A model generated the notes under the pieces. It was not told where the DNA came from. It was given only the letters and a program-made list of their open reading frames with translations, and searched no databases. Source: RUG13091 sp045113315 (lineage in GTDB: Bacteria > Bacillota_I > Bacilli_A > RFN20 > CAG-826). Taken from it: 64,000 nt of DNA. Where the stretch lies: NCBI GenBank assembly GCA_045113315.1, contig JBGUIX010000002.1, positions 1-64,000 of the forward strand, in the 5' to 3' direction. Each line of letters begins with the position of its first letter. Within the stretch, counting starts at the first letter, position 1. The position numbers were made by a program, and so were the translations under genes. Shown here piece by piece: positions 16,326 to 25,147 of the stretch.

Positions 16326-16344
16326 AAAGTTTTTATTCTATAAG

Positions 16345-18396
16345 TTAATTAATCTTATTTTCCTTAATAACTTTTTCTTTTAAGTATTCAGGAACTTCCT
16401 CATAATCAACGAATTCTCTGTTGAAGAAACCACTAGCTTGAGTGATAGATTTAAGCTGTGTAGCGTAATCGACGATTTCCGCTTCTGGAATAAGAGCTTC
16501 AATCTCTTGATTACCATGCTCTTTTTCTTCAATATTTTGAATTCTCGCTCTTCTGGTATTTAAGTCGCTTAAGACATCACCGGTGAATCTAGATTCAATA
16601 TGAACTTTAATTCTCATAATTGGTTCTAGAATAATTGGTGAGCATTTTGGATAAGCATCTTTAAAGGCTAATATACCCGCCATTTTGAAGGCTTGTTCGT
16701 TACTATCAACTGGGTGATATTTACCGTCAACTAAAACACCTTTAACGCCGATAACAGGGAATCCCGCTAATGGGCCACTGGCGAGGGCTTCAAAGAAGCC
16801 TTTTTCAACAGCTGGGAAGTAGTTCTTTGGAACCGCACCGCCGAAGACCTCTTCCGCGAAGATGTTTTCTTCAGCAGGTTCAAATCTCATCTTAACAACA
16901 CCATAGAATCCACTACCACCAGATTGTTTAACATATCTACCATCGCCTTCCGCGGTCTTTTTAATAGATTCACGGTAAACAACTTTCATAGGTTCAGTGG
17001 TGACATCAATCTTGTATTGGCCTTTTAATCTTTCGATTGCAAAATCGATATGAGAAGAGGAAACACCACCTAATAATAATTGTTTGGTTTCATTATTACG
17101 TTTGACTTCGATACATGGATCCTCTAATTGCATCTTTTGTAAAGCTGGTCCAATTTTACTTTCATCATTCTTGTTGGCTAAAACTATAGCTTTAAAAATA
17201 ACAGCGGTTGGATATTTAACAGGTTTATAAATAGTGACCGCTTTTGGTGAAGATAAGGAATCACCGGAAGATACTTTTTCTAAACGAGTGACCGCACCGA
17301 TATCACCAGCGCTTAATTCTTGAATGGAGTCAAGTTTCTTACCAGTCATGGTATAAAGCATACTCACTCTTTGAGTGCCGCCATTAACATAGACTTCATC
17401 TCCAACATGTAAGACACCAGAACAAACTTTAATAATATTAATAACACCTGAATATGGATCGACAACTGTCTTAAAGACATAAGCGGAGAATGGTTCACTT
17501 TCACTTGTTGCTCTCACCACGTCTTTGCCATTTTCATCTTTGGCTTCCAGTGGTTTTAAATCACATGGATTTGGTAAATAATCAATAAACATCTCTAATA
17601 GTGTTTGAATACCGATATTTTTAGTAGCACTACCCACTAAAACAGGGACTAATTCACCATTTAAAACACCAATTCTTAAAGATTCATGGATTTCTTTTTC
17701 ACTAAATGGTTCGCCATTGAAGAATTTTTCTAATAAGGAATCATCGGTTTTAGCGACTTCTTCAACGATGGTGTTATGAAGTTCAAAGACTTTGGCTTTT
17801 TTATCTTCATAGATTTCCGCATCAACGCATTCTTTACCATTATATTTTCTGGCTTTTAAGTCGACGACATTAGCGAATCCATCAAATCCAGAATCATGAC
17901 CTAATGGGTAACAGAATGGAATCGCGTTCTTACCTAATTTTTCTCTAATTTCTTCTAATAAGGATTCAAAATCAACACCTTCTTTATCCATTTTATTAAC
18001 GAAAATGAAGGTTGGAATTCCTCTTTTTCTTAATTGGTTCCAATGCTTCACTGTGCCGACTTGAACACCGACTGAAGCATCGACCACAAGAACCGCGCCT
18101 TTAACAACACCAGTAACACCGATAACTTCACTAATAAAGTCATCGTTACCTGGAACATCAATAACGTTAATCTTATGATCTTTATAAGTCATAGGAACAA
18201 CAGCGGTTTGAATAGAAGCACCACGTTTTTGTTCGTCAGCGGAATAATCTGACAAGGTATTCTTTCTTTCCACTTCACCCTTTTGAGGGATTAGTCCTGA
18301 AACGAATGCTAAAGATTCAACTAAAGTTGTTTTACCACTACTTTGGTGACCTAAGATAATAACATTACGAATATGTTTTGCATCAAATTTAGCCAT
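16345..18396 (-). CDS. Elongation factor G paralogue (divergent translational GTPase)
   Basis: The 683-residue protein has EF-G architecture: G domain, domain II, and EF-G-like domains III-V. The G motifs are altered. G1 is GHQSSGKTT (16-24) in place of AHIDAGKTT, and the G3 motif reads DVPGNDDF, so the histidine that activates water in EF-G and EF-Tu is asparagine here. G4 NKMD is kept. This points to a specialised, slow or non-canonical GTPase, not the housekeeping fusA, and no rpsL/rpsG neighbours are present. It begins 14 nt after the Fic gene ends and shares its transcript. The ATG follows AAGGAGAAAA. Confidence 0.85.
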   Translation of the reverse strand: MAKFDAKHIRNVIILGHQSSGKTTLVESLAFVSGLIPQKGEVERKNTLSDYSADEQKRGASIQTAVVPMTYKDHKINVIDVPGNDDFISEVIGVTGVVKGAVLVVDASVGVQVGTVKHWNQLRKRGIPTFIFVNKMDKEGVDFESLLEEIREKLGKNAIPFCYPLGHDSGFDGFANVVDLKARKYNGKECVDAEIYEDKKAKVFELHNTIVEEVAKTDDSLLEKFFNGEPFSEKEIHESLRIGVLNGELVPVLVGSATKNIGIQTLLEMFIDYLPNPCDLKPLEAKDENGKDVVRATSESEPFSAYVFKTVVDPYSGVINIIKVCSGVLHVGDEVYVNGGTQRVSMLYTMTGKKLDSIQELSAGDIGAVTRLEKVSSGDSLSSPKAVTIYKPVKYPTAVIFKAIVLANKNDESKIGPALQKMQLEDPCIEVKRNNETKQLLLGGVSSSHIDFAIERLKGQYKIDVTTEPMKVVYRESIKKTAEGDGRYVKQSGGSGFYGVVKMRFEPAEENIFAEEVFGGAVPKNYFPAVEKGFFEALASGPLAGFPVIGVKGVLVDGKYHPVDSNEQAFKMAGILAFKDAYPKCSPIILEPIMRIKVHIESRFTGDVLSDLNTRRARIQNIEEKEHGNQEIEALIPEAEIVDYATQLKSITQASGFFNREFVDYEEVPEYLKEKVIKENKIN

Positions 18397-18410
18397 ATAT
18401 CATTTTCTCC

Positions 18411-19448
18411 TTACGCTCTAAAATATTTGGAATAACGGCCTTTGGTAATAAGTTGAATACGGCCTTCTTTTAATAATTTTGCTAAAGCTTTTTCAATGGT
18501 AGCTTGGCTGGTCGCATATAAAACATTAATAACCACTGTCTTACTAATTGGTGTCACACTATCAACAACCACTTTTAAGACTTTTTCTTCCGAGGAACAT
18601 TCCAAAGCATTTACTTCTAAAATGTAGTCTAATTTACGATAAGCTTCTAAAACTCTCTTTAAAACGAATTCCACATAAGCTTCGTAATTATTTTCATTAT
18701 CTTCCCAACCTCTAGATGAAGCTTCAAAAGCATCGATATATTCGCCTAAATGTTGTCTCATTAAATATGGGATAGCGAAATAATCATCGATATCATATCC
18801 ATATTTCTTCAGTAAGAAGTTAAGAATTAATCTAGAGACACGTCCATTACCATGGTTATATGGATGGATGCACATAAAGTCGAGCATGAAAGCGGCGATT
18901 AAAACGAGTTTATTGCATTCTTCATCTTTCGCACATAAATTAAATTGATAAATTAAATTATCTAATAATGGTAAGACTTCTTCTGGAGCGGCACTCACAA
19001 AGATGGTTCTAAATGTTCCATCTGGCATCGCTTCTTGAATATAGTTTTGACTATCTTTAAATCTACCACCAAAATCAGGATTATAATCCTTATAAATATA
19101 ATAATGTAAAGTAGAGATGAAAGAGCGATCAAATGGTTGATAAGTCTTCACTTCATCGATTAAATCGATGGCGTTAGAATAACCACGGATCATGTGTTCT
19201 TGTAATGATTGTGGTTGAGCGCCTTTAACAAAAATGGCTTTCTCGCGTTCTTCAGTAATATAAATATTACCAATAGCGTTACTAGCCATCACGCCACTAC
19301 GACGGGCGATTTCTTTTAATGATTCAACCTTTTTAACTTTAGAAACAGGTAAGGTTTTACCTTTGTAGAGCTCAATAGAGTTGAGCAAAGAAACAATGTT
19401 TGGCTTGTTCAGGCCTAAAACAGCGTTTTTTAAATCAAACATTTTCAT
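18411..19448 (-). CDS. Fic-domain protein (probable AMP transferase), inhibitory Glu absent
   Basis: I choose the ATG at 19448, 8-9 nt after GAGGT, giving 345 residues. An earlier in-frame codon at 19499 lacks a ribosome site. From this start the Fic motif HPYNHGNGR is at 195-203, with catalytic His195 and the nucleotide-binding GNGR. A FicN-type region precedes it and a winged-helix-like segment follows (PISKTVVINVLYATSQATIEKAL). In class II Fic proteins an upstream (S/T)xxIEGN helix blocks ATP through its Glu. Here the helix reads SNAIGN (56-61), so the Glu is missing. The target is unknown, but the next gene is an EF-G paralogue. Confidence 0.88.
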   Translation of the reverse strand: MKMFDLKNAVLGLNKPNIVSLLNSIELYKGKTLPVSKVKKVESLKEIARRSGVMASNAIGNIYITEEREKAIFVKGAQPQSLQEHMIRGYSNAIDLIDEVKTYQPFDRSFISTLHYYIYKDYNPDFGGRFKDSQNYIQEAMPDGTFRTIFVSAAPEEVLPLLDNLIYQFNLCAKDEECNKLVLIAAFMLDFMCIHPYNHGNGRVSRLILNFLLKKYGYDIDDYFAIPYLMRQHLGEYIDAFEASSRGWEDNENNYEAYVEFVLKRVLEAYRKLDYILEVNALECSSEEKVLKVVVDSVTPISKTVVINVLYATSQATIEKALAKLLKEGRIQLITKGRYSKYFRA

Positions 19449-19520
19449 ATGTAGAATACCTCGCGATTTAATTATCAAATAAACAACAACTTTTTTCAAT
19501 CATTTCCGTATTTTAAGCAC

Positions 19521-19563
19521 AAAAATACCGAATTAGACTCTTTTTCCAATTCGGTAATTTTTC
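19521..19563. terminator. Bidirectional intrinsic terminator
   Basis: TACCGAATT and AATTCGGTA pair, with T-rich flanks on both strands. It ends the HMA protein transcript before the Fic gene. Confidence 0.8.
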
Positions 19564-19586
19564 TTTTTCTTCATTAATGAAGAACG

Positions 19587-19847
19587 TTATTTTTTAAATA
19601 TTTTAGCAAATAATGACTTTTTAATATATTCTTCTTCTTTAATTCCTAAATAGGTATAGTGACTATCATTAATGACTTTTTTAATCACTTCAATATCTAA
19701 TCTCGTACCACTATCGATAATCGTTTCTTTTGTAAATCTGGATGATTTGACTTTCACTTTTGGAAAAGCTTTACGAACTTCATTGTTAACATATGATTCG
19801 CAAGAACCACATTTCATACCATCCACTTTTACAATATATCGATACAT
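19587..19847 (-). CDS. Heavy-metal-associated (HMA) domain protein
   Basis: The 86-residue protein carries GMKCGSCES with the metal-binding pair C13 and C16, in the ferredoxin-like fold of copper chaperones and P-type ATPase N-domains. Residues after about 68 form a basic tail. It could be a soluble metal chaperone, but no copper ATPase is nearby. It shares a divergent intergenic region, including a GTTAG-N6-CTAAC box, with the DtxR-type regulator gene. A GGGG-type ribosome site lies in the leader after a large hairpin. Confidence 0.82.
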   Translation of the reverse strand: MYRYIVKVDGMKCGSCESYVNNEVRKAFPKVKVKSSRFTKETIIDSGTRLDIEVIKKVINDSHYTYLGIKEEEYIKKSLFAKIFKK

Positions 19848-19860
19848 AATAACCCCTTAA

Positions 19861-19921
19861 TTGGAAGCGGGCATAAGGAAGAATAATTACCAAGTTAGAA
19901 AGGAGTTAATCCCGCTTCCAG
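19861..19921 (-). promoter_or_regulatory. Long hairpin in the HMA gene leader
   Basis: GGAAGCGGG and CCCGCTTCC (about 19863-19871 and 19911-19919) pair perfectly around a loop of about 39 nt, between the metal-regulator box and the HMA ribosome site. There is no T run after it, so it is more likely a regulatory leader structure than a terminator. Confidence 0.5.
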
Positions 19922-19937
19922 CAAATAATTACAACTG

Positions 19938-19953
19938 GTTAGTATTTGCTAAC
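19938..19953. promoter_or_regulatory. GTTAG-N6-CTAAC palindrome between HMA and dtxR-like genes
   Basis: GTTAGTATTTGCTAAC is a perfect copy of the dyad found before feoA and the ZIP gene. Its place in the divergent region suggests autoregulation by the DtxR-type protein. Confidence 0.7.
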
Positions 19954-20019
19954 CGAATATATTATGATGCGTTCTATTTGTAAAAGTCAAATGAATTTGT
20001 AATATAATAATTCTTAGTT

Positions 20020-20397
20020 ATGTATAACAAAAAAGAATCCGTTGAAGATTATTTAGAAAAAATCTTAATGCTTAAAGAAAAGCAAGAAATTGTCAGGGCG
20101 ATTGATATCGCAAATTTTATGTCCTTTTCAAAAGCTTCTGTTTCTGTAGCTTTAAAGAAATTAAGATCTTATGGATATGTAAATGTTAACGAAGATAATG
20201 GAGATATATCCTTAACTAAGGAAGGAGAAAAAATCGCTGCAGCGACATATGAAAGACATACGATAATCTCTCAATCCTTGATGGATATCGGAGTGAGTGA
20301 AAAGGTCGCTTATGAAGATGCTTGTGCGATGGAACACATTATCTCTGAAGAAACATTTAATAAATTAAAAGAAAGATATTTAAAGAAGCATAAATAG
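20020..20397 (+). CDS. DtxR/MntR-family metal-dependent regulator
   Basis: The 125-residue protein matches the two-domain DtxR family: an N-terminal winged helix (EDYLEKILMLKEKQ, then SFSKASVSVALKKLRSYGYV) and a dimerisation/metal domain with ERHTIISQSL and DACAMEHIISEE. It lacks the C-terminal SH3 domain, as MntR does. It likely represses metal uptake genes when Fe2+ or Mn2+ binds. The four GTTAG-N6-CTAAC palindromes in this window are its best candidate sites. A TATAAT lies 11-12 nt before the ATG, so the mRNA leader is very short. Confidence 0.88.
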   Translation: MYNKKESVEDYLEKILMLKEKQEIVRAIDIANFMSFSKASVSVALKKLRSYGYVNVNEDNGDISLTKEGEKIAAATYERHTIISQSLMDIGVSEKVAYEDACAMEHIISEETFNKLKERYLKKHK

Positions 20398-20399
20398 TA

Positions 20400-21060
20400 C
20401 CAACGCATAAAATACGTTGTACTGACTAGACCCTATAAGGGCTATTACTCCACAGACCCTCAAGGGTCATATGTGGACTGACAACCGTGATTCTCACTCT
20501 AGCTACCCTTTGAAAGGGTCCTTATATTCTTTGTTCGACAAGTCATCTTGCATCATATCTTCTTTTTCTTGATCTCTAATGTATTCTTGTACCTTTTTGG
20601 TATCTAATCCAACCGTCGAAACAAAGAATCCTTTCGCCCAAAAGTTTCGGTTGCCATATTTATATTTCAGATTTGCATGCCTTTCAAATATCATAAGGCT
20701 GCTTTTGCCTTTCAAATATCCCATGAAATTTGAAACGGCAATTTTTGGAGGAATGCGAACTAACATATGAATATGATCAGGCATCGCATGTGCCTCCATT
20801 ATCTCAACACCTTTGTACGAACAAAGCTGTCTTATTATTTGTCCTATATCAGAACGTAACTTCCCATATATCTCTTTCCTACGATATTTGGGAATGAACA
20901 CGATGTGATACTTACAGTTCCACCTCGTGTGTGATAAACTTAAATCGTCATCCATGGATACACCTCCTGTTATATCAAACGGTTGTCAGCCTTTTTGATT
21001 ATAACATGAGGTTTTTTTCACATCGCAGGAAGCTATTTCGATTCTCACGTGCATAGCACC
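20400..21060 (-). mobile_element. IS200-type insertion sequence
   Basis: The element contains a single tnpA gene and no tnpB, as in IS200. Hairpin-rich flanks lie on both sides, including GACCCTCAAGGGTC inside CCACA/TGTGG at 20450-20475. The motif GTGAGAATC (minus strand) recurs in both flanks, and TGACAACCGT before the gene is complementary to ACGGTTGTCA after it. Exact ends are not determined. Confidence 0.6.
20503..20955 (-). CDS. tnpA: IS200/IS605-family Y1 transposase TnpA
   Basis: The 150-residue HUH enzyme has an intact HIH motif (61-63) and catalytic Tyr125 in VQEYIRDQE. It catalyses single-strand excision and insertion. AGGAGGTG precedes the ATG. The gene appears full length and functional. 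The transcript could fold the inverted TGACAACCGT sequence near the ribosome site, consistent with the tight translational control known for IS200. Confidence 0.93.
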   Translation of the reverse strand: MDDDLSLSHTRWNCKYHIVFIPKYRRKEIYGKLRSDIGQIIRQLCSYKGVEIMEAHAMPDHIHMLVRIPPKIAVSNFMGYLKGKSSLMIFERHANLKYKYGNRNFWAKGFFVSTVGLDTKKVQEYIRDQEKEDMMQDDLSNKEYKDPFKG

Positions 21061-21087
21061 CGGTTTTTATCTTCACTACGTTTCGAT

Positions 21088-21121
21088 AATAAGAAAAAAC
21101 AACTGCGATTTGCAGTTGTTT
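21088..21121 (-). terminator. Intrinsic terminator of the glmM-nagB operon
   Basis: On the minus strand ACAACTGC and GCAGTTGT pair with a 5-nt loop and are followed by TTTTTCTT, shortly after the nagB stop. Confidence 0.85.
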
Positions 21122-21136
21122 TACTTAGTAATTAAC

Positions 21137-21859
21137 TTATTTCACTAAGCTATAAGCATCTTCATCCACATAGATTGTGCAATCTGGATGATCTTGTAAG
21201 ATGGAACAAGGAACTTCTTCAGTTTTTGGACCTCTTAAAAGGTTATAAATAGCTTTTGCTTTATTTTTACCAGTCGCGATTAAAACGATTTTTCTAGCGT
21301 TCATAATGCTCTTTAATCCCATAGTGACCGCTTTAGTTGGAACTTCACTGATATCGTTAAATAAACGGGAATTATCAACAATTGTGCTTTCAGCTAGTTC
21401 AGCCACGTGAGTTAAGGAATCAAATGGTGTTCCTGGTTCGTTAAAGGCGATATGACCATCGCTACCGATACCTAAGATTTGTAAATCAATACCACCGAAT
21501 TTCTTTATTTCTTCATCATATTGTTTTGCGTAAGCAAGATAATCACCTGTTCCTTTTAAAACATGGGTTCTGCTCTTATCGATATCAATATGATTGAATA
21601 AATTTTCATTCATGAAATAACGATATGATTGATTATGTGTTCCTTCTAAACCAATGTATTCATCTAAATTGAAGGTCGCAACATCTTTAAATGAGACTCT
21701 GCCTTCCTTATTAGCTTTAACCAAATTAGCGTAAACACCTAAAGGTGAAGTACCTGTGGCTAATCCTAAAACAGAATTTGGTTTCTTATTGACTTGTTTG
21801 ATAAATTCTTCCGCGATTAATTCGCTTATTTTTTCATTACTTCCAACGACGACTTTCAT
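21137..21859 (-). CDS. nagB: Glucosamine-6-phosphate deaminase
   Basis: I place the start at the ATG at 21859, 7 nt after TAGGAGA; upstream in-frame codons overlap the previous gene. The 240-residue enzyme has LGLATGTSPLG, FNLDEYIGL and the GIGSDGHIAFNEP catalytic region of NagB. It converts GlcN6P to fructose-6-phosphate and ammonia, feeding amino sugars to glycolysis. It is the third gene after the HTH-GlmM fusion and a GlmU-like protein, so the operon handles amino-sugar phosphates in both directions. Confidence 0.95.
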   Translation of the reverse strand: MKVVVGSNEKISELIAEEFIKQVNKKPNSVLGLATGTSPLGVYANLVKANKEGRVSFKDVATFNLDEYIGLEGTHNQSYRYFMNENLFNHIDIDKSRTHVLKGTGDYLAYAKQYDEEIKKFGGIDLQILGIGSDGHIAFNEPGTPFDSLTHVAELAESTIVDNSRLFNDISEVPTKAVTMGLKSIMNARKIVLIATGKNKAKAIYNLLRGPKTEEVPCSILQDHPDCTIYVDEDAYSLVK

Positions 21860-21869
21860 AATATTTCTC

Positions 21870-22541
21870 CTATCTTTTACTAACGATATTGTCTTTGTCT
21901 TTATAAATGGAATTTTCCGCAACTACGCCTCTAACCATACTAAGTGGATAAACTTGAGTGTTCTTTCCAATTACCGTTCCTGGATTTAAGACGCTACCAC
22001 AACCGATATCAGCATGATCAGCTAAGATACCGCCGATCTTTCTTAATCCGGTTTCGTATTCCTTATCTCCATGGATAACGATGTTTTTACCATCGCTTTT
22101 TAAATTGGAACATATACTACCCGCTCCCATATGAGCGTAGTTACCTAATATTGAATCTCCAACATAGTTATAATGTGGAGCTTGGACATGATAGAGAAGG
22201 ATGCAGTTTTTAAATTCACTAGAGTTTCCTAAAACACATTTTTCTCCGACAATAACATTTCCTCTTAAATAAGCACCTGGTCTAATTTCTGTACCAGCAC
22301 CGATAATCGCAGGTGGGATAATTGTCGCGGTTTCAGCGATGCTCACATCTTCCCCAACAAGCACCCCTTCTTTTAAGAGATGATATCCAGGTAATCCTTC
22401 TTTAAGAGCTTTCGCCACTATTTCTTTGATTTTTGGCAAAATTTCCCAAGGATAAGTGGAATTTGCAAAGATTTCTTTTAAATATGGAACTTCACATTCA
22501 AATAAATCTTTCGTTAAAACAGCTTTCTTATTCACAAACAA
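21870..22541 (-). CDS. Left-handed beta-helix protein, GlmU C-domain-like
   Basis: The 223-residue protein is built of hexapeptide repeats (VLVGEDVSIAETATI, then IIGAGTEIRPGAYLRGNVIVG) and the segment YNYVGDSILGNYAHMGAGSICSNLKSDG, typical of sugar-phosphate acyltransferase or nucleotidyltransferase C-domains. It lacks the N-terminal uridylyltransferase domain of full GlmU. It may acetylate glucosamine-1-phosphate made by the GlmM fusion encoded just upstream, which it overlaps by 14 nt. Substrate is inferred from context. Confidence 0.8.
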   Translation of the reverse strand: MFVNKKAVLTKDLFECEVPYLKEIFANSTYPWEILPKIKEIVAKALKEGLPGYHLLKEGVLVGEDVSIAETATIIPPAIIGAGTEIRPGAYLRGNVIVGEKCVLGNSSEFKNCILLYHVQAPHYNYVGDSILGNYAHMGAGSICSNLKSDGKNIVIHGDKEYETGLRKIGGILADHADIGCGSVLNPGTVIGKNTQVYPLSMVRGVVAENSIYKDKDNIVSKR

Positions 22542-24165
22542 ATCCTCTTTTCTTGATCACCGAATAAATCTTTTCGATATATTCATCACATTCACCAACT
22601 GTAGGACATTCAAGCATAATCCTCACCACTGGTTCTGTACCACTTTGTCTTAACAAAGCACGACCATTATCACCAATCTCATCATTCACTTCTTTGAATT
22701 TAGCTTGAACCATTTCATCAGCGACAACCGCGGCTTTATTAGTGACACGAACGTTCTTTAATTTTTGTGGTAATAATTTCACCGGTGCGACTAATTTAGC
22801 TAAAGTTTCTTTTTTATCAAGCATTTCTTCCACTACCATAATCGCTGTTAAGACGCCATCACCTGTGGTCGCATATTTTCTCATAATAATATGACCAGAT
22901 TGTTCACCACCAATGGAATAGCCTTCTTGAATCATCTTTTCAAAAACGAATCTATCACCAACTTTAGTTTGAACCACATTAATACCTTTAGCTTTACAAG
23001 CTTTAAATAAGCCGGTATTAGACATAATTGTGGTGACTAATGTGTCTTTTTCTAAAGCCCCTTCATCTTTAAGTTTATTGGCTAATAAATACATAATTTT
23101 ATCGCCATCAACTTCTCTACCATTTTCATCAACAGCGATGCATCTATCAGCATCACCATCAAAGGCAAAACCAACATCTAATTTATTATCTTTAACAAAT
23201 TTACATAAGTTTTCGATATGAGTGCTTCCAGCATCGACATTGATGTTTAAGCCATTTGGATTATTATTAATAATCACTGTTTGGGCGCCTAAAGCATCAA
23301 AAACGCTTTTAGCGATCATCCATGAGGCTCCGTTAGCGGTGTCTAAACCAATTCTTAAAGATTTCATCGAATGTTTGGCTAAAGAGATCAAATAACCGAT
23401 GTATCTATTTCTACCAGAACTATAGTCATTAATTGTTCCAATGTTTTCTCTATCTGCAAATGGTAAATCTTTACCTTCTATTTCTAATAATTTGAAATTT
23501 CCATCGATATAAGCTTCGATTAAGAAAGCCACTTCGTCTTCAAGTTTCTCGCCATTACTGTTTATAACTTTAATACCATTATCATAGAAAGGATTATGAG
23601 AGGCGGTAATCATCACACCGCAATCAAAACCGTCTTGTCTCACGATGTAGCTAACGCTTGGAGTGGTTGTAACGTGTAACAATTCCACATCTGCACCACT
23701 AGCTGCTAAACCAGCTGCAACAGCGTACTCTAACATATATGATGATCTTCTCGTATCTTTACCGATAACGACCTTTGGTCGATATCCTGGTTTTTGCATA
23801 TTATACTTTGGATTTGAATAGAACCAACCTAAGAATCTGCCGATTTTATAAGCGTGATCTGCGGTTAAGTTTTTATTAGCTTCTCCTCTAAACCCATCAG
23901 TGCCGAAATATTTTGTTTTAATATCTTCACCGATGCTCATTTTTAATTTCTTGCCACGATGAATGACGATTTTATCATCAATTAATTCATCAGCGCTGAT
24001 TTTAAAGATTTCACATAACACTTTGATATTTTCAATCTGTGGTTGTGATTCATCGTTTTCCCATTTGCTAATCGATTGACGGGAAACACCAACAATTTTC
24101 GCAAGTTCATCAACACTCATGTTATTCACAATACGTAAATGGACAATTTTTTCACCTATAGTCAT
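22528..24165 (-). CDS. glmM: Phosphoglucosamine mutase with N-terminal XRE-type HTH domain
   Basis: The 545-residue protein joins a Cro/C1-type HTH (about 1-60; recognition helix SRQSISKWE) to a complete phosphohexomutase. The enzyme part has FGTDGFRGEAN near 87, the phosphoserine loop TASHNP (Ser189), the metal loop DGDADR and the terminal RQSGTEPVVR. It interconverts GlcN-6-P and GlcN-1-P. Between the domains the internal Met76 has no good ribosome site, so one fused chain is likely. The fusion suggests direct transcriptional sensing of hexosamine phosphates. AGGAAAAAG precedes the ATG. GlmU-like and nagB genes follow. Confidence 0.9.
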   Translation of the reverse strand: MTIGEKIVHLRIVNNMSVDELAKIVGVSRQSISKWENDESQPQIENIKVLCEIFKISADELIDDKIVIHRGKKLKMSIGEDIKTKYFGTDGFRGEANKNLTADHAYKIGRFLGWFYSNPKYNMQKPGYRPKVVIGKDTRRSSYMLEYAVAAGLAASGADVELLHVTTTPSVSYIVRQDGFDCGVMITASHNPFYDNGIKVINSNGEKLEDEVAFLIEAYIDGNFKLLEIEGKDLPFADRENIGTINDYSSGRNRYIGYLISLAKHSMKSLRIGLDTANGASWMIAKSVFDALGAQTVIINNNPNGLNINVDAGSTHIENLCKFVKDNKLDVGFAFDGDADRCIAVDENGREVDGDKIMYLLANKLKDEGALEKDTLVTTIMSNTGLFKACKAKGINVVQTKVGDRFVFEKMIQEGYSIGGEQSGHIIMRKYATTGDGVLTAIMVVEEMLDKKETLAKLVAPVKLLPQKLKNVRVTNKAAVVADEMVQAKFKEVNDEIGDNGRALLRQSGTEPVVRIMLECPTVGECDEYIEKIYSVIKKRGFVCE

Positions 24166-24237
24166 ACTTTTTCCTACTTTCAGGGTTAACTATATAACTT
24201 TTAAAAGGAAATAAGCAACAAAAATCTTACTTTTTTC

Positions 24238-24256
24238 ATGTAACTTTTGTTTACAT
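24238..24256. promoter_or_regulatory. Near-palindrome upstream of the HTH-glmM operon
   Basis: ATGTAAC and GTTTACAT flank TTTT, a near-perfect dyad about 75 nt upstream of the glmM start and in the divergent region before the membrane protein gene. It is a candidate operator for the fused HTH domain. Confidence 0.4.
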
Positions 24257-24439
24257 TAATATATTTTATGTAGTTTTTATACTTTGTATAATTTTATGTT
24301 TTTACTTTTATTATTTAATTTAACTTTAATTACTTTACGATAGTCTCATTATTCATCTTTTTTACTATCATATTTTATATAAAGGTATATAATTAATTAG
24401 TCATCAATAGATGAATATTGTTGAAAGGAGAGTTATATT

Positions 24440-25093
24440 ATGAGATTTCCAAGTGCACACGCTGGTGTTAAAAAATTATTCGCTGCCCAAATCATTATGA
24501 TTGCGGTGGCTATTACTATGGTCGTCTCTTCTGTTTTAAGCATTTTAAGTTTAAACGGGATTGTGGTCGCTACTACTATTGGGACAATGTCTCTTATCAC
24601 TTTAGTGGCAAGCATCTTAGTATTTATTTTTGAATTAGTTGGTTATATCCAAGCTGGTAGAGATGAAGGTAATTTCCACGCTGCTTTATGGACAGTTTTA
24701 ATCGCTATTATTTTAAGTGCAGTCGCTACTGGTTTAGGTTTTATCAAAGATAACAGTGTCGTTACTAAAATCATTTATGTCATTAATGCTTTAGTCGATT
24801 TAGCACAAATCTTTGTTATCTTATTTACCATCAACGGTTTAATTAACTTATGCGACAAGATGAATAACGAAAGATTATCTAGAAAAGGTAGAATTATCTT
24901 ATTCATCATCTTAGCGATTTATGTCTTAGCGTTAGTCTTCGCTTTATTACCAGCCTTCTTCAATCTTGAAGCTAATAAAGCCTTTGCTATTACCGTCGCC
25001 GTCTTCGGTGTCGTTGCAGCAGTCTTAGAATTAGTTAACTATATCTTATACGTTACCTATCTTGGACAATGTACAGCGATGCTTAGAAAATAA
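24440..25093 (+). CDS. Membrane protein of unknown function
   Basis: The 217-residue protein has about six hydrophobic helices (near 15-38, 45-68, 80-102, 112-132, 148-172 and 182-208) and few charged residues. A GYIQAGRDEGN loop lies between helices two and three. AAAGGAG lies 8 nt before the ATG. It is divergent from the HTH-glmM operon and has its own terminator. I do not recognise the family. Confidence 0.72.
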   Translation: MRFPSAHAGVKKLFAAQIIMIAVAITMVVSSVLSILSLNGIVVATTIGTMSLITLVASILVFIFELVGYIQAGRDEGNFHAALWTVLIAIILSAVATGLGFIKDNSVVTKIIYVINALVDLAQIFVILFTINGLINLCDKMNNERLSRKGRIILFIILAIYVLALVFALLPAFFNLEANKAFAITVAVFGVVAAVLELVNYILYVTYLGQCTAMLRK

Positions 25094-25114
25094 TTAAATT
25101 ATTAATTATAAAAA

Positions 25115-25147
25115 CGTAGTCATCTTTGATTGATGGCTACTTTTTAT
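25115..25147 (+). terminator. Intrinsic terminator
   Basis: GTAGTCATC pairs with GATGGCTAC, followed by TTTTTATTT, after the membrane protein gene. Confidence 0.85.

Noticed and set aside
20400..20440. Hairpin GTACCAACG/CGTTGTAC as a terminator of the dtxR-like gene
   Set aside because: There is no T run after it; it fits better as part of the IS200 right-end structure, though the assignment is uncertain.
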